NCBI RefSeq assembly: GCF_016680995.1
Contig: NZ_JAEQMG010000048.1
Span: 248,001-312,000 of the forward strand
Source of the DNA: Ruminococcus difficilis
Lineage (GTDB): Bacteria; Bacillota_A; Clostridia; Oscillospirales; Acutalibacteraceae
Length of the DNA: 64,000 nt
Direction: 5' to 3'
Position numbers and translations under genes: made by a program. Below the pieces are notes generated by a model, which saw only the letters and a list, made by a program, of their open reading frames with translations, was not told where the DNA came from and searched no databases. Positions 25,702 to 34,535 of this stretch are shown piece by piece; position 1 is the first letter of the stretch, and every line of letters starts with the position of its first letter.

Positions 25702-26274
25702 TTACTCTGAATCGGTTTGGTTATCGATCTGATCCCATGTCATATCGTCGCTGTCAAAGGCGCTGAAGGTTCTGTCCAGCGCGTCCCAGTGCTCCCATGT
25801 CATCGTGTTGAATGAGAGCTGGAATTCGATATGAGCGGGAACGATCTTTGAAACCTCGTGTTTGATCCACGCCTGCTCGGCAGGAGAATAATTCGTCGTG
25901 GAGATCACGTTCATCCTGCCGATCGCGGGAAACTCGCTGATCGTATAGTTCAGCCCAAAACTGTCCAGCGCCTTGCGAAATCCGTCCACGGTGAAATCTC
26001 CGTTGCCGAGGTTCAGTCTCATTAGCAGCAGTCGCCTGCGTTCCTCGACCGTTTCATCCTCTCTCACCGGACCGAATATCCTCTCATACGCGCTCAGTCC
26101 CATGTCCTGTGCCGTTGCGATGAATCGCTCTTGAAACATCTCTCTGAGCTGTGCGTACAATCTCTCGATCTCCGCGGCATATGCCCTGAGCTCCCAACAA
26201 AGCGCCGCGGCGTCATCGTCATACACTCCCACTTTGATCAGGCGCTCTTTCATCTTGTCAAATACCGCCATCAT
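25702..26274 (-). CDS. YmfQ/XkdU-like baseplate protein (DUF2313 type)
   Basis: 190 residues. RLIKVGVYDDDAAALCWELR, then a helical region and the block LNYTISEFPAIGRMNVIS, then NYSPAEQAWIKHEVSKIVPA, match the XkdU/YmfQ family found after baseplate J in Mu- and PBSX-like phages. The start ATG at 26274 overlaps the previous stop as ATGA; the open frame upstream to 26412 is an unused extension. Confidence 0.75.
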   Translation of the reverse strand: MMAVFDKMKERLIKVGVYDDDAAALCWELRAYAAEIERLYAQLREMFQERFIATAQDMGLSAYERIFGPVREDETVEERRRLLLMRLNLGNGDFTVDGFRKALDSFGLNYTISEFPAIGRMNVISTTNYSPAEQAWIKHEVSKIVPAHIEFQLSFNTMTWEHWDALDRTFSAFDSDDMTWDQIDNQTDSE

Positions 26275-27356
26275 ACATCCCTCACTAAGATGCTGCCCGC
26301 CTTGGCGAAGCGTGTGGGCGGGATCTCTCTGTCGGAGCCGTAGCCCTCCAAAAAGCGATAATCCGAGACCCCTTCGATATGGTAGATCACCTCGCCGACG
26401 TTGCTCAGCCACAAATCGTTGCCGATACCCAGATCATTGATATAATCCGTGACGGCGACCCTGACGTTCTCGGCAACGGCAGCAAAATCATAACCGTCCT
26501 TCACAGCAAGGCGGATATAGAGATTGATGACAAGCTCCGCGGCATTATACGCCCTGACGTCTACATTCACCTCGCGCTTTTCATCTAACAGCGCCTGGAT
26601 CTCCTGTATCTTTTCATTCGCCAGTGTTCTGCCTCTGTCGCAGACATAAACGTCCACCGTGCCGACGCCGCGGCTGCATCCGACCGCCGAGGCGGCATAG
26701 ACGCCGTCGACCGAGAGCGCGATCGAGCGGTAATAGGCGGCGTTAGCGCCGTTCGAGATATTGCGGTAGCTTTCCGCTACCCTCTCTCTGAGCTTTTCAT
26801 CGCTCTCATCATCCGTACCGCCGGTAAAGGAAGAGATATTCCTGACGGAGGCGACGCCGATCACCGGCGTGACGATGATGCCGATGCTGCCGAAACGAGC
26901 GTTATACTCGCTGCCGATCTGTGCCGCCGTTGCGTCGACGGTGACCGTATGCGCGTTTGTTGACAGTACGGCGTCGCTGTCCGTCACAAAACGCAGCATA
27001 TTATCTGTCGTACAAACTGTCGTCCCCGCGGGGATCAGGATCTCATCGTGCAATTCATTCTCGGCAGTGAACACAAGACTGCCCACCGCCTTTGTCCCGT
27101 GCTTGCGGGATAATCCGCGCTGTGCCGCGTGCGCCTCCAGATACTCTCCCTCCGCGGTCGTCGGGAACATCTGTCTGAGGATATATTCAGCATAAGCGCG
27201 TTCCTGAAAGATCTCGCCCGCCAGCACACGCAGGCGCAGCATGATATCCGACTCATTCTCGGGTCGGAATCCGCTTTCCGCCTCATATGTACCGACCATT
27301 CTCTCTAAAATATCATTGTAAGATTCCAGATAGATCCACCTCCGTAGTCGTTTCAT
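26271..27356 (-). CDS. baseplate J-like protein (XkdT family)
   Basis: 361 residues from the ATG at 27356. SYNDILERM at the N-terminus, LPTTAEGEYLEAHA-type motif (FPTTAEGEYLEAHAAQRGL near 64-82) and FTGGTDDESDEKLRERV near 178-194 are baseplate J/gp47 hallmarks. The protein forms the baseplate wedge of contractile tails. The true start is uncertain: GGAGGTG lies inside the first codons and points to a CTG at 27329, seven bases downstream, whereas the ATG at 27356 has only a weak site and overlaps the preceding gene by 44 bp. Confidence 0.85.
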   Translation of the reverse strand: MKRLRRWIYLESYNDILERMVGTYEAESGFRPENESDIMLRLRVLAGEIFQERAYAEYILRQMFPTTAEGEYLEAHAAQRGLSRKHGTKAVGSLVFTAENELHDEILIPAGTTVCTTDNMLRFVTDSDAVLSTNAHTVTVDATAAQIGSEYNARFGSIGIIVTPVIGVASVRNISSFTGGTDDESDEKLRERVAESYRNISNGANAAYYRSIALSVDGVYAASAVGCSRGVGTVDVYVCDRGRTLANEKIQEIQALLDEKREVNVDVRAYNAAELVINLYIRLAVKDGYDFAAVAENVRVAVTDYINDLGIGNDLWLSNVGEVIYHIEGVSDYRFLEGYGSDREIPPTRFAKAGSILVRDV

Positions 27357-27657
27357 TATTCCGATAGCTCACCCTGATCACGGCGATCAGGTTTTCGCAT
27401 GACTGCACCTTGACCTGTGTGTCACAGATGTCGGCACAGCTCTCCTTTATCAGCATATCGAGCTTTTCGCATAGCATTTCGTCATCCGCGCTGAGCCCGC
27501 GATAATCCGTGCCCAGCTCTCTGTCATAGACAAAATCGCCCTTCATCGTCAGCGCCGAGATCCGCACACGCTGCACCGCTTCTTCGATATCGGTGATGTA
27601 CAGATAATCACCCGAAGCAGTCATGGCGATATCGCCGTTTGCTACCTTGACGTCCAT
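27313..27657 (-). CDS. XkdS-like baseplate protein (DUF2634/gp25-like)
   Basis: 114 residues. MDVKVANGDIAMTASGDYLY, then ITDIEEAVQRVRISALTMKG and LGTDYRGL are the pattern of the W/gp25-like lysozyme-fold baseplate proteins. The start at 27657 overlaps the previous stop as TGATG; the frame upstream to 27789 is not used. Confidence 0.8.
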   Translation of the reverse strand: MDVKVANGDIAMTASGDYLYITDIEEAVQRVRISALTMKGDFVYDRELGTDYRGLSADDEMLCEKLDMLIKESCADICDTQVKVQSCENLIAVIRVSYRNNETTTEVDLSGILQ

Positions 27658-27995
27658 CACGACACCTCCCTGCCGTTGATCAGCACCTTGCCGCTGTTTT
27701 TCAGCACGATACTGGCGCCGCCCGCGGAATAGAGCATCAGCTCGCCCGGCTCCAGCTCCTCCTGCGGCGTTACCGCTACGCCTAAGCATACCGCGCCGCC
27801 CGCGCCTTCCATCACCACGGTAGGCGCTCCCGCGACCGGCACATACGCGATCCCCGCGGGCGCGATCAGCGGCAGTGCGCCGTAGTCGCGCGTTGCGCTG
27901 ACCGAAACGCTGCCGTTGTTTGCCGATCGGATCTCTCCGGCAGACGCTCCCGCCGCGTTGAACGAGCGTCCTGTCATATACTCATTGATCCACAT
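27657..27995 (-). CDS. XkdR/gpV-like baseplate protein
   Basis: 112 residues. Gly/Ala-rich with a short beta-helical look: SVSVSATRDYGALPLIAPAG, then ELEPGELMLYSAGGASIVLK, as in phage baseplate assembly protein V and its PBSX counterpart. AGGAGGT lies seven bases before the ATG at 27995, which overlaps the previous stop as TGATG. Confidence 0.65.
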   Translation of the reverse strand: MWINEYMTGRSFNAAGASAGEIRSANNGSVSVSATRDYGALPLIAPAGIAYVPVAGAPTVVMEGAGGAVCLGVAVTPQEELEPGELMLYSAGGASIVLKNSGKVLINGREVS

Positions 27996-28924
27996 CAAAA
28001 AGACCTCCTCTTGAGTGTGATATTACTGTACGCGCCGTCGCCTTTCATCCGATAATGCACCGCGCTGATATAGAGCTCGTCCGTATCGCCGATAACGGGA
28101 TCGTCGATCACAGCACGATTCCCCTCTGCCCCCAGCAGACAGCCCTCACAGCGCAGATAAACCGCATAGGATCTACTGTCGCCGTTTTTGATCATCGCGT
28201 CGGCGCACTTCATCGGGCTCTCTGTCAATACGGCGTTCAGGTAGCGCTCACGGCGCACGCCGCGCTCCTTTGCCGAAGTATTACGGATCGGGAACGAATA
28301 GGCGCCCCCGTTGGTCGCTTTGACATGGACGGCTGAGATCTCCTCACAGCGCTTTTTCACCTCGCGCAGTCGGGTATACCGCACGCCGTCCCCGCCGAAC
28401 ACCGTGATCCCGCTGTGCTCCAAGCCCTTCGGATACAGCACCCCGGTCGAGCTGATGCGCGGCGGGGTCAGATAGCATGCGATACAAAAGGTCTTCAGCG
28501 CCTTCCAGCAGGAAGTGCCCTTCGTGACGCTCTGTTCGCCGAAGAACACTTCGTCCGACTCGGACCCGAGGGTGACGCCGAAGGGTTTTGCGTACCGCTC
28601 GACCATCAGGGAAAGCGACGGATGATCGTATTCACACGGCATCGCCTCATTGTCCAGCAAATGCGCCGCCAATGACCGCGCGCTCACCTTGAGATAGGTG
28701 CCGCTACGCTCACAGATATGCTCCTCTTCATCGATCACACCGATAAAGATCGGGGCATCCCCGTCGTACAGAGTGATCTCACACAACTCCGCAGTCGGGG
28801 TGTAAGGAAACAGCGCATACAGCGCGTCAGCCGGAACGCCCTCGTCCACGTCGACCTGCAGAGACAGGATCCGCGGCATCAAAACTTTTTGTCCGTAAAC
28901 ATCTTTCAGCTCACATCTCAGCAT
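27995..28924 (-). CDS. XkdQ/gpD-like baseplate hub protein
   Basis: 309 residues. The N-terminal fold with VDVDEGVPADALYALFPY, then FIGVIDEEEHICERSGTYLK, is typical of the late-control gpD/XkdQ hub proteins. GAGGG is eight bases before the ATG at 28924, which lies 7 bp inside the LysM gene. The open frame extends to 29029 without support. Confidence 0.75.
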   Translation of the reverse strand: MLRCELKDVYGQKVLMPRILSLQVDVDEGVPADALYALFPYTPTAELCEITLYDGDAPIFIGVIDEEEHICERSGTYLKVSARSLAAHLLDNEAMPCEYDHPSLSLMVERYAKPFGVTLGSESDEVFFGEQSVTKGTSCWKALKTFCIACYLTPPRISSTGVLYPKGLEHSGITVFGGDGVRYTRLREVKKRCEEISAVHVKATNGGAYSFPIRNTSAKERGVRRERYLNAVLTESPMKCADAMIKNGDSRSYAVYLRCEGCLLGAEGNRAVIDDPVIGDTDELYISAVHYRMKGDGAYSNITLKRRSF

Positions 28925-29439
28925 ATCCTTACCCTCACTCCCTCGTCGATATCGTCGATCAGCGGGATCTGAGGATTCAGCGCCGTCAGCTCTTCGATCG
29001 GTCTGCCGTAGACGTAGGCGATATCCCAAAGGCTCTCGCCCGATGCTCCCGTCACATAATACCGCTCTCCCCGCAACGCCTTGCGGGGACTCTTTGTTTC
29101 CACAAAGATAAAGCGGTAACGCAGGACGTCATCCCGCGGCTCCGCCGAGAGGGAAAGCTCTTTGAGATACGCGTACAGCGGCTGCATTTTCGGCAGTACC
29201 AGCTTAGCGGGCGTATGATTACACTGTAACATCTCGAGCGTGTGATACTGCTCGATACAATCCGTCCCGAACAATACGCCCTCGCCCGATACACGGCACA
29301 GCTCCCTGCCCAAAACCTGACAGTCAGCCTCACAGCACGGCGACAGGTATTCCTGCAGTCGGTTTTTGTCGCTGATACTGAGCTTTTCGGGATTATGGCG
29401 CATACTCACGCCGCCGAATCGCATCGGTGCCCATTTCAT
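28918..29439 (-). CDS. XkdP-like LysM baseplate protein
   Basis: 173 residues. N-terminus KWAPMRFGGVSMRHNPEKL resembles phage proteins of the DNA-circulation/XkdP N-terminal type; the C-terminus (about 125-172) is a LysM-like module: YYVTGASGESLWDIAYVYGR, then LTALNPQIPLID and GVRVRI. In PBSX this gene directly follows the tape measure, which is absent here. The ATG overlaps the stop of the upstream 41-residue gene as ATGA. Confidence 0.75.
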   Translation of the reverse strand: MKWAPMRFGGVSMRHNPEKLSISDKNRLQEYLSPCCEADCQVLGRELCRVSGEGVLFGTDCIEQYHTLEMLQCNHTPAKLVLPKMQPLYAYLKELSLSAEPRDDVLRYRFIFVETKSPRKALRGERYYVTGASGESLWDIAYVYGRPIEELTALNPQIPLIDDIDEGVRVRIC

Positions 29440-29561
29440 ACCAGCCTGACCTCCTCTTCCTCGGTGAACGCCTTGTTATAGCGCCGCGCGTCGCGCTCCA
29501 GCTCCTGCGACAGCCGTTCACTGTCGTTATTGAAGCTTTCATATACGATCTCTTCATTCAT
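29436..29561 (-). CDS. 41-residue protein at the tape-measure position
   Basis: A small frame with ATG at 29561 and TGA at 29438-29436. The peptide starts MNEEIVYESFNNDSERLSQE and is acidic and helical (RLSQELERDARRYNKAFTEE). It overlaps the stop of the tube-like gene by 8 bp and the LysM gene by ATGA, so it is tightly built into the operon. Function unknown. It lies where a tape-measure gene of several hundred codons would normally be and could be a relic, a replacement or an assembly factor. Confidence 0.65.
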   Translation of the reverse strand: MNEEIVYESFNNDSERLSQELERDARRYNKAFTEEEEVRLV

Positions 29562-29934
29562 CATCCGTCACCGCTTTTCTCATCTGATCCGCTTCGAGGG
29601 TGAACACCTCGACAGCCTTTTGGTTGCCCTTGAGCACCGATTTTCGCTCCGTCACGCGACAGTTCTCATAATGATACGTTGTGCCGTTATCCTCTACACG
29701 CAGTGTAAACTTCTCCTGTGTCGGCAGTTGCCCGTCAAACAGCGCCATGAGCTCGAGCCTGATCTCATACCGCGATCCCTGCGGGATCCGTTCATACGGC
29801 TGTGATCGGAGATACTCATACACATCATAGAATCGCTGCTTTTGAACTGCAGTAAAGTCCATAACACCGAAGAGCGGCGTATCACCGACAAAGAGCTTCA
29901 CATCGGTACCCCTGACGATCCTCAGCTCATTCAC
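29554..29934 (-). CDS. phage tail tube-like or minor tail protein
   Basis: 126 residues, starts with GTG at 29934 overlapping the previous stop as GTGA. Predicted mostly beta strands: LRIVRGTDVKLFVGDTPLFG and FTLRVEDNGTTYHYENCRVT ending in AVEVFTLEAD, which recalls the C-terminal strand pattern of XkdM-type tube proteins. The identification is by position and pattern only. Confidence 0.5.
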   Translation of the reverse strand: MNELRIVRGTDVKLFVGDTPLFGVMDFTAVQKQRFYDVYEYLRSQPYERIPQGSRYEIRLELMALFDGQLPTQEKFTLRVEDNGTTYHYENCRVTERKSVLKGNQKAVEVFTLEADQMRKAVTDDE

Positions 29935-30365
29935 GCGACCGCCTCCTCTGCCATGCTCAACCGCGCCGTGACGTCTCTGTACTCGACGCGGGCGGCAGTA
30001 TCATAGCCGATGCCCGACAGGATCAGCGCGTCGATCGCATTTTCGTGATCCTGCTGTTCGAGCGCGTCCATCAACAGACCGCTTGCTCTGAGCAGTGCCG
30101 AGCCCGAGGTGCCCTCCGGCGCGTAGACGCGCAGACACAGCTCGATCTCATGAAGTTCACCTGTACTGCGTTCTCCGATTCGGTTGCCGATGAAAAACCG
30201 GCTCACCTTTTCTTCACTCTCGGTGACAGCTACCGTATATTGTGTGACGGGGCTGGGTGTTTTATGTGCGGGATAGCCCGGAATGAACGCATACGCCTCC
30301 AAAGCGCCGTAATGCTTCACGCGCGTGATCCATTCATCGATCCTGTTCACGATCGAAGTCGTCAT
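29931..30365 (-). CDS. tail terminator/minor tail protein (XkdJ-like position)
   Basis: 144 residues. YPAHKTPSPVTQYTVAVTES and LHEIELCLRVYAPEGTSGSA are the style of phage tail-completion proteins that cap the tube before the head joins. GGAGGATTATT precedes the ATG. Named from position between head connectors and tail genes. Confidence 0.5.
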   Translation of the reverse strand: MTTSIVNRIDEWITRVKHYGALEAYAFIPGYPAHKTPSPVTQYTVAVTESEEKVSRFFIGNRIGERSTGELHEIELCLRVYAPEGTSGSALLRASGLLMDALEQQDHENAIDALILSGIGYDTAARVEYRDVTARLSMAEEAVA

Positions 30366-30705
30366 AATAATCCTCCTTACGCCTGTATTCCGGCATCAAG
30401 ATCGCCCATACATAGATATCCTCGTCGTGCGAGGCAAAGATCTCCGCCGTCACCACCGTATACCATGTATGCTTACAGTAGATCCGCATACCGTCCTTTA
30501 GCGGTCGGTCACCCGGTCCGATGTACAGCAGATAGCGGTTGTCAAAATAGCCCGCCGGAATATAGCGGTCGTTGATATACAGACGGTGTCGCCGCCTGAG
30601 CGGCTGGACAAAGGCCTTTACGACCTCTGTCCTGCCGCCGCGGGATATCCGGACGGTGTTGCCGAATTTTTTCAGTGCGCGGTCAAGATAAGATGTCAGC
30701 TTCAT
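30334..30705 (-). CDS. phage head-closure/head-tail joining protein
   Basis: 123 residues, basic, beta-rich (VRISRGGRTEVVKAFVQPLR and FDNRYLLYIGPGDRPLKDGM). Its size and place after the connector match head-closure proteins that contact the portal. GAGGG precedes the ATG, and the gene overlaps both neighbours by 4 and 32 bp. Confidence 0.55.
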   Translation of the reverse strand: MKLTSYLDRALKKFGNTVRISRGGRTEVVKAFVQPLRRRHRLYINDRYIPAGYFDNRYLLYIGPGDRPLKDGMRIYCKHTWYTVVTAEIFASHDEDIYVWAILMPEYRRKEDYYDDFDREQDR

Positions 30706-31058
30706 ACCCTCACGCTCCTGAATGCAAAGTCACCGCCGAAATCGATGATGTCGGATATGTTCACCTGCTCCGATTCCCAGAGCTTCTGCGCCGCCTGTCC
30801 GATCGCCTCCACATCCATCTGCACGTCGCCGACCTTGAACGACTTCAGATCGTCCAAGCGCCCCATTTGACTGACACGATAGAACGCGTAGACCGCGCAG
30901 GCGTGTTCGGCACGCCGCAGATCGCTTTCACTGAGCTCGCCGCACCGCGACTCGAACAGCGCCTTACAGTCCTCGATGATCGGCAGAAAGCGCGACACAT
31001 CCTTCATCTCAAAGCCCGACACCAGCGTAAAGCGTTCGATGATCTCTTTAAAACGCAA
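30702..31058 (-). CDS. phage head-tail connector protein
   Basis: 118 residues, helical (RFKEIIERFTLVSGFEMKDV then LRRAEHACAVYAFYRVSQMG), the size and order of gp6/YqbG-type connectors placed after the capsid gene. The start is TTG at 31058 with AAGGAGGG nine bases upstream. Confidence 0.55.
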   Translation of the reverse strand: MRFKEIIERFTLVSGFEMKDVSRFLPIIEDCKALFESRCGELSESDLRRAEHACAVYAFYRVSQMGRLDDLKSFKVGDVQMDVEAIGQAAQKLWESEQVNISDIIDFGGDFAFRSVRV

Positions 31059-31072
31059 GTGTCATGCCCTCC

Positions 31073-32080
31073 TTAGTAGCTCAGCTTCTTCGCCGCGCCG
31101 TTGTAGATCTTTGCGAAGCCGGCGATACAGCTGATTGACGCCTTCTCGAGCTGACGGTCGATCAGCTTGTCGTAGTCGACCGCTACGTCGCCTGCCACGA
31201 CCATCTCGAGCGCGCAGTTCTTGTCCAGACCGATGATATTGTTGCCGGTCAGGGCGGTGGTGTGGATGAGGTTCGCGCCGAGCGGTGTGATCATCTTACC
31301 GCTGCCCTGGAAATTCAGACCCGCTACCGCGTCCTTCATCTCGGACATGGTCAGCAGGTCGGTCATCGCGGGAGTACCGGCGAGCACGGTGTTCAGCTCA
31401 AAGGGTGCCAGTGCCGACCACATGCTGATCAGATCGGTATAGCTCAGACTGCCGGACGCGGCGGGAGTGACGCTGTCACAGCCGTTCTGGTTGCCGTCGC
31501 CGTTGATGATGACGTCCACCGCGTCAGCCATCTGGGTGCGCGCGATATACGCGCCGATCTGCTTGAGGGTGACGGTGAAGAGGTCGATGCGCTGAAAGCG
31601 CAGTGCCTCGTAGCTTGCGACCAACATTCTGCCGCGCTTGTGCAGGCGCACCAGATTATCGCTGGTCTTGATCTCGGTCGTCGGGATGAAAGCGCCCTCC
31701 GCGACGCGCTTGAGGCTCTTATCATCATCGGTCAGGCTCGAGGTGCAGGAGCGATAATCCATGCCGTCGATCTTGGTGACGGTCGCGACGATATCGCTCA
31801 GCATATCGGCTTCCTCCCTGCCGGCGTTGACCGCGCGGCTGACATACTCGGGGAACAGCGCCGCCGAGTCGGTGGTGGCGAAGAACTTCTCGATGGTATC
31901 GGAACCCTTGCCGCTGACCTTGATGTCAAAGCGCTTGAGCTGACGGGAGAACGCATCCAGGCCCTCCAGCGCGGTACCCTTATAGTTCTCGCTGGGATCC
32001 ATTTCCTCCAGGATCTCGGTCAGCGATCTGCCGGTCTGATACATTCCCTTTTCCAGATTGATTTTTTCAAAATTAGCCAT
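31073..32080 (-). CDS. HK97-fold major capsid protein
   Basis: 335 residues. Placed directly after a decoration protein and a protease gene. SDTIEKFFATTDSAALFPEY, the helix RVAEGAFIPTTEIKTSDN, ADAVDVIINGDGNQNG and GLDKNCALEMVVAGD are like PBSX-type capsid proteins (XkdG group). The ATG at 32080 has AAGGAGGAG seven bases before it; the open frame upstream to 32380 is antiparallel coding noise over the decoration gene. Confidence 0.8.
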   Translation of the reverse strand: MANFEKINLEKGMYQTGRSLTEILEEMDPSENYKGTALEGLDAFSRQLKRFDIKVSGKGSDTIEKFFATTDSAALFPEYVSRAVNAGREEADMLSDIVATVTKIDGMDYRSCTSSLTDDDKSLKRVAEGAFIPTTEIKTSDNLVRLHKRGRMLVASYEALRFQRIDLFTVTLKQIGAYIARTQMADAVDVIINGDGNQNGCDSVTPAASGSLSYTDLISMWSALAPFELNTVLAGTPAMTDLLTMSEMKDAVAGLNFQGSGKMITPLGANLIHTTALTGNNIIGLDKNCALEMVVAGDVAVDYDKLIDRQLEKASISCIAGFAKIYNGAAKKLSY

Positions 32081-32093
32081 ATGATCTCCTCCT

Positions 32094-32423
32094 TTACAGA
32101 ATAAAGCCGACGGTGCTGTCGTCGGTATAGACGACCAGTCTGTCGATACCGCTCTCTGCTGTCTTGACGCCCGATGACGCCGCCGCGAGCTTGTTGTAGC
32201 CGACATTGACGGTACCGGACTTTGCCGCTTCGACATAGCCGTCGAGCTGAACAGCGGCGTAACCGTCGTTCTCGCCGACGCATACGCCGATAAAGCCGTC
32301 GTTGGCGGCCGCCTTGGTGACCTTGCCGGATGCGGACATCTTGACGAGGTCGCCCTTCTTGACGGTGTTGGTACATTCAAAGGTCAGGACATTTTCCTTA
32401 TAACCTGCAAAACTGATATTCAT
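32094..32423 (-). CDS. capsid decoration/stabilisation protein
   Basis: 109 residues, beta-rich with FECTNTVKKGDLVKMSASGK and GFIGVCVGENDGYAAVQLDG, the pattern of DUF2190-like or lambda gpD-type decoration proteins that lie before the capsid gene. CGGAGGTAAGT precedes the ATG. Confidence 0.65.
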   Translation of the reverse strand: MNISFAGYKENVLTFECTNTVKKGDLVKMSASGKVTKAAANDGFIGVCVGENDGYAAVQLDGYVEAAKSGTVNVGYNKLAAASSGVKTAESGIDRLVVYTDDSTVGFIL

Positions 32424-32434
32424 ACTTACCTCCG

Positions 32435-33385
32435 TTAGATTCTGAATTCTGTGTTGCCGACGGGCTCGTCGGATTCCTTACCGCTCAGCTGGACCTTGAC
32501 CTTCTGATCCTTGCGGCTGAGCGCCTTGAGCAGCGACTTTGCCTCGTCGATGCTGAGCTTGGCGAGAATACAATTCTCGACCGCGTAATCGAGCTGTACG
32601 CCCTTTTCTCTGAGGGCGGTTTTCAGCTTTTGCACCAGCTCCTCACGATACGCCTCGGCGTATGCGCTGTCGCTCTCCAAGCGTTCGATATACTCTTTCA
32701 GAGAGGCGGCCTCGCCCTTGGTGAGCGTGACCTCGTTCTCGCCTGTCAGAGCTTTACAAATTTCGTTCATATCTTTCTCCTTATATCCTTTTATCACACC
32801 TGCCGCGCGCTGTGCGGGTACGGCGACAAAGCTGAATTCATATGCGTCCTTCGGCTCCGTCAGCTCGCCGTAACACAGCTCGCCGTCATACTCTCTGCCC
32901 TTTTGGTGGCTGCACAGCGGCGAGTGCATCTCGTTGCGGCAAATGGAACAAACGGTGTGTCCGACACTGCACCCGACCGAGACTTCCTTGACGATGCCCG
33001 CCTCGATCGCCTCGATCAGCTCCGCATTGCCCTCGGTGCGGCGGATATACGCCCTTGCCGTCAGGCGGAAGAGCTGATCGCCGCGCGAGGTAAAAGCGCC
33101 GTCTACGCTCTCGACCTTACAGGAAATGATCCTTGCCTTCTGGTTCTTGGCGGTCGGGTCGTGGTCGATGATGCCGGTCTTGCCGACAAAGAGCTTTTCG
33201 AGCGCAAACAGCGATTCCACCGTAAAGCGTTCATAGTCGCGGTCGACGTCGTTGTCGCACAGCGCTACCGTGAAGAGATACACCTCGTCGGCGCTGAGCT
33301 GTCGTCGGGAATATTGATTGACCAGCTCCATCTCCTTCATCAGATCCGCACTGTCCGCGCTTTTGATCACCTGTCCGTTCTTCAT
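32435..33385 (-). CDS. prohead protease with C-terminal scaffold-like region
   Basis: 316 residues. Residues about 30-200 look like the phage prohead protease fold: LFVGKTGIIDHDPTAKNQ (His), VKEVSVGCSVGH (Ser) and EFSFVAVPAQ. A Cys/His cluster CSVGHTVCSICRNEM with CSH nearby (about 140-160) may bind zinc, which is unusual. The C-terminal third is charged and helical (LKEYIERLESDSAYAEAYRE), as in fused scaffolds. Follows portal with a 4-bp overlap. Confidence 0.75.
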   Translation of the reverse strand: MKNGQVIKSADSADLMKEMELVNQYSRRQLSADEVYLFTVALCDNDVDRDYERFTVESLFALEKLFVGKTGIIDHDPTAKNQKARIISCKVESVDGAFTSRGDQLFRLTARAYIRRTEGNAELIEAIEAGIVKEVSVGCSVGHTVCSICRNEMHSPLCSHQKGREYDGELCYGELTEPKDAYEFSFVAVPAQRAAGVIKGYKEKDMNEICKALTGENEVTLTKGEAASLKEYIERLESDSAYAEAYREELVQKLKTALREKGVQLDYAVENCILAKLSIDEAKSLLKALSRKDQKVKVQLSGKESDEPVGNTEFRI

Positions 33386-34515
33386 CCGTTCACCTCCGTA
33401 CTCTGTTCGATCTGCGCCGCACGCGCGTTGTCCAGACGCGCCGACGCAAGCTCCGTTTCATCCTGCAGGCTGATGTTGCTCCACTCCACGCTGACAGCGG
33501 GATCCAGCCGCACGGAATCCAGATAGATCCGCGCGATCTTTTCAATCACCGGCGTGAGCAGCGAGCGGTAGTACTCCAGCTCCGACGTCAGGATATCCGC
33601 CTGCTGTGAGGACATCCTCTCGGTCGAGGACCAGGAAAGTCCCAGCAAAAACGGCGGGATCGAGAGCTTTGCCGCGATCTGCTCGAGCACGTGGCGGATC
33701 GGGATATCGCAATCGATGATCTGGCTGTCCGCGCCGATTGCGCGGATGTTGACGTCACCGACCGACACAAAGTCGCACACTCTGCCCTTATCCCGCATCG
33801 CACGGCTCCATTCCTCCGCGATTTCCTTGACGCGCTGACGCGCGCCGACCGCGCCGGTGCCCGCGGGCGGATGATAGGTCACGGCATAGCGCACGTTGCC
33901 CGCGCGCTCAAAGTTCTGTCCCACACAGCGAAAGATCTTCATCAGCAGCTCGCTGACGAACGGCAGTCCGCTGAGGATCGAGGTGCCGCGCAGTGTGCCC
34001 GGCTGCGGATTGAGCAGGGTCAGGCAGATCAGCTCGGGGTGCTCGATCTCCTTCGCGCAAAGATCGTTCGGGAAGATGCGCACATCCACGGGGCTGTCGC
34101 CCATACGCAGGGTCACCGCTTCATCGGGCGCGTTATACAGCGCCGCGATACCGCCGTCCTCGAAGGTGACGATCTCACCCACCGCCCTGCCGCAGGTCAA
34201 CAGCTGGTCGAAGTACGAGCAGATAAAGGTGTGCAGTCCCGTGCCCGTCCCGCCGACCGAGATCTGTGACACAAAGCGATCCATCATGGTCTGTGCCTGA
34301 TTGTCGGCACATTTGATCGTGAATTCACCCAGCAGACGGATCAGCTTCATGATCGCCGCGTCGATGACCGGCACCTGATCTCTCAAAGCGCGGTACAGGC
34401 GCATTTCATGCGGCTGATCCGACAGGTGTAACGGAGGGATAATGCCCCTGTCCGCTGTGGTGCAGGTCTGCACCTCGGGTACATGAGGGCGATCTCTTTT
34501 CGCAAATAATCGCAA
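33382..34515 (-). CDS. phage portal protein
   Basis: 377 residues, somewhat short for a portal. The stretch LSIPPFLLGLSWSSTERMSS near 295-315, preceded by DCDIPIRHVLEQIAAKL, is the classic portal 'clip/stem' motif, and PGTLRGTSILSGLPFVSELL is the other conserved block. The start is TTG at 34515 with GGAGGT seven bases upstream. Portal forms the dodecameric DNA gate in the capsid. Confidence 0.85.
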   Translation of the reverse strand: MRLFAKRDRPHVPEVQTCTTADRGIIPPLHLSDQPHEMRLYRALRDQVPVIDAAIMKLIRLLGEFTIKCADNQAQTMMDRFVSQISVGGTGTGLHTFICSYFDQLLTCGRAVGEIVTFEDGGIAALYNAPDEAVTLRMGDSPVDVRIFPNDLCAKEIEHPELICLTLLNPQPGTLRGTSILSGLPFVSELLMKIFRCVGQNFERAGNVRYAVTYHPPAGTGAVGARQRVKEIAEEWSRAMRDKGRVCDFVSVGDVNIRAIGADSQIIDCDIPIRHVLEQIAAKLSIPPFLLGLSWSSTERMSSQQADILTSELEYYRSLLTPVIEKIARIYLDSVRLDPAVSVEWSNISLQDETELASARLDNARAAQIEQSTEVNG

Positions 34516-34535
34516 GATGATACCTCCTGTTGTGT

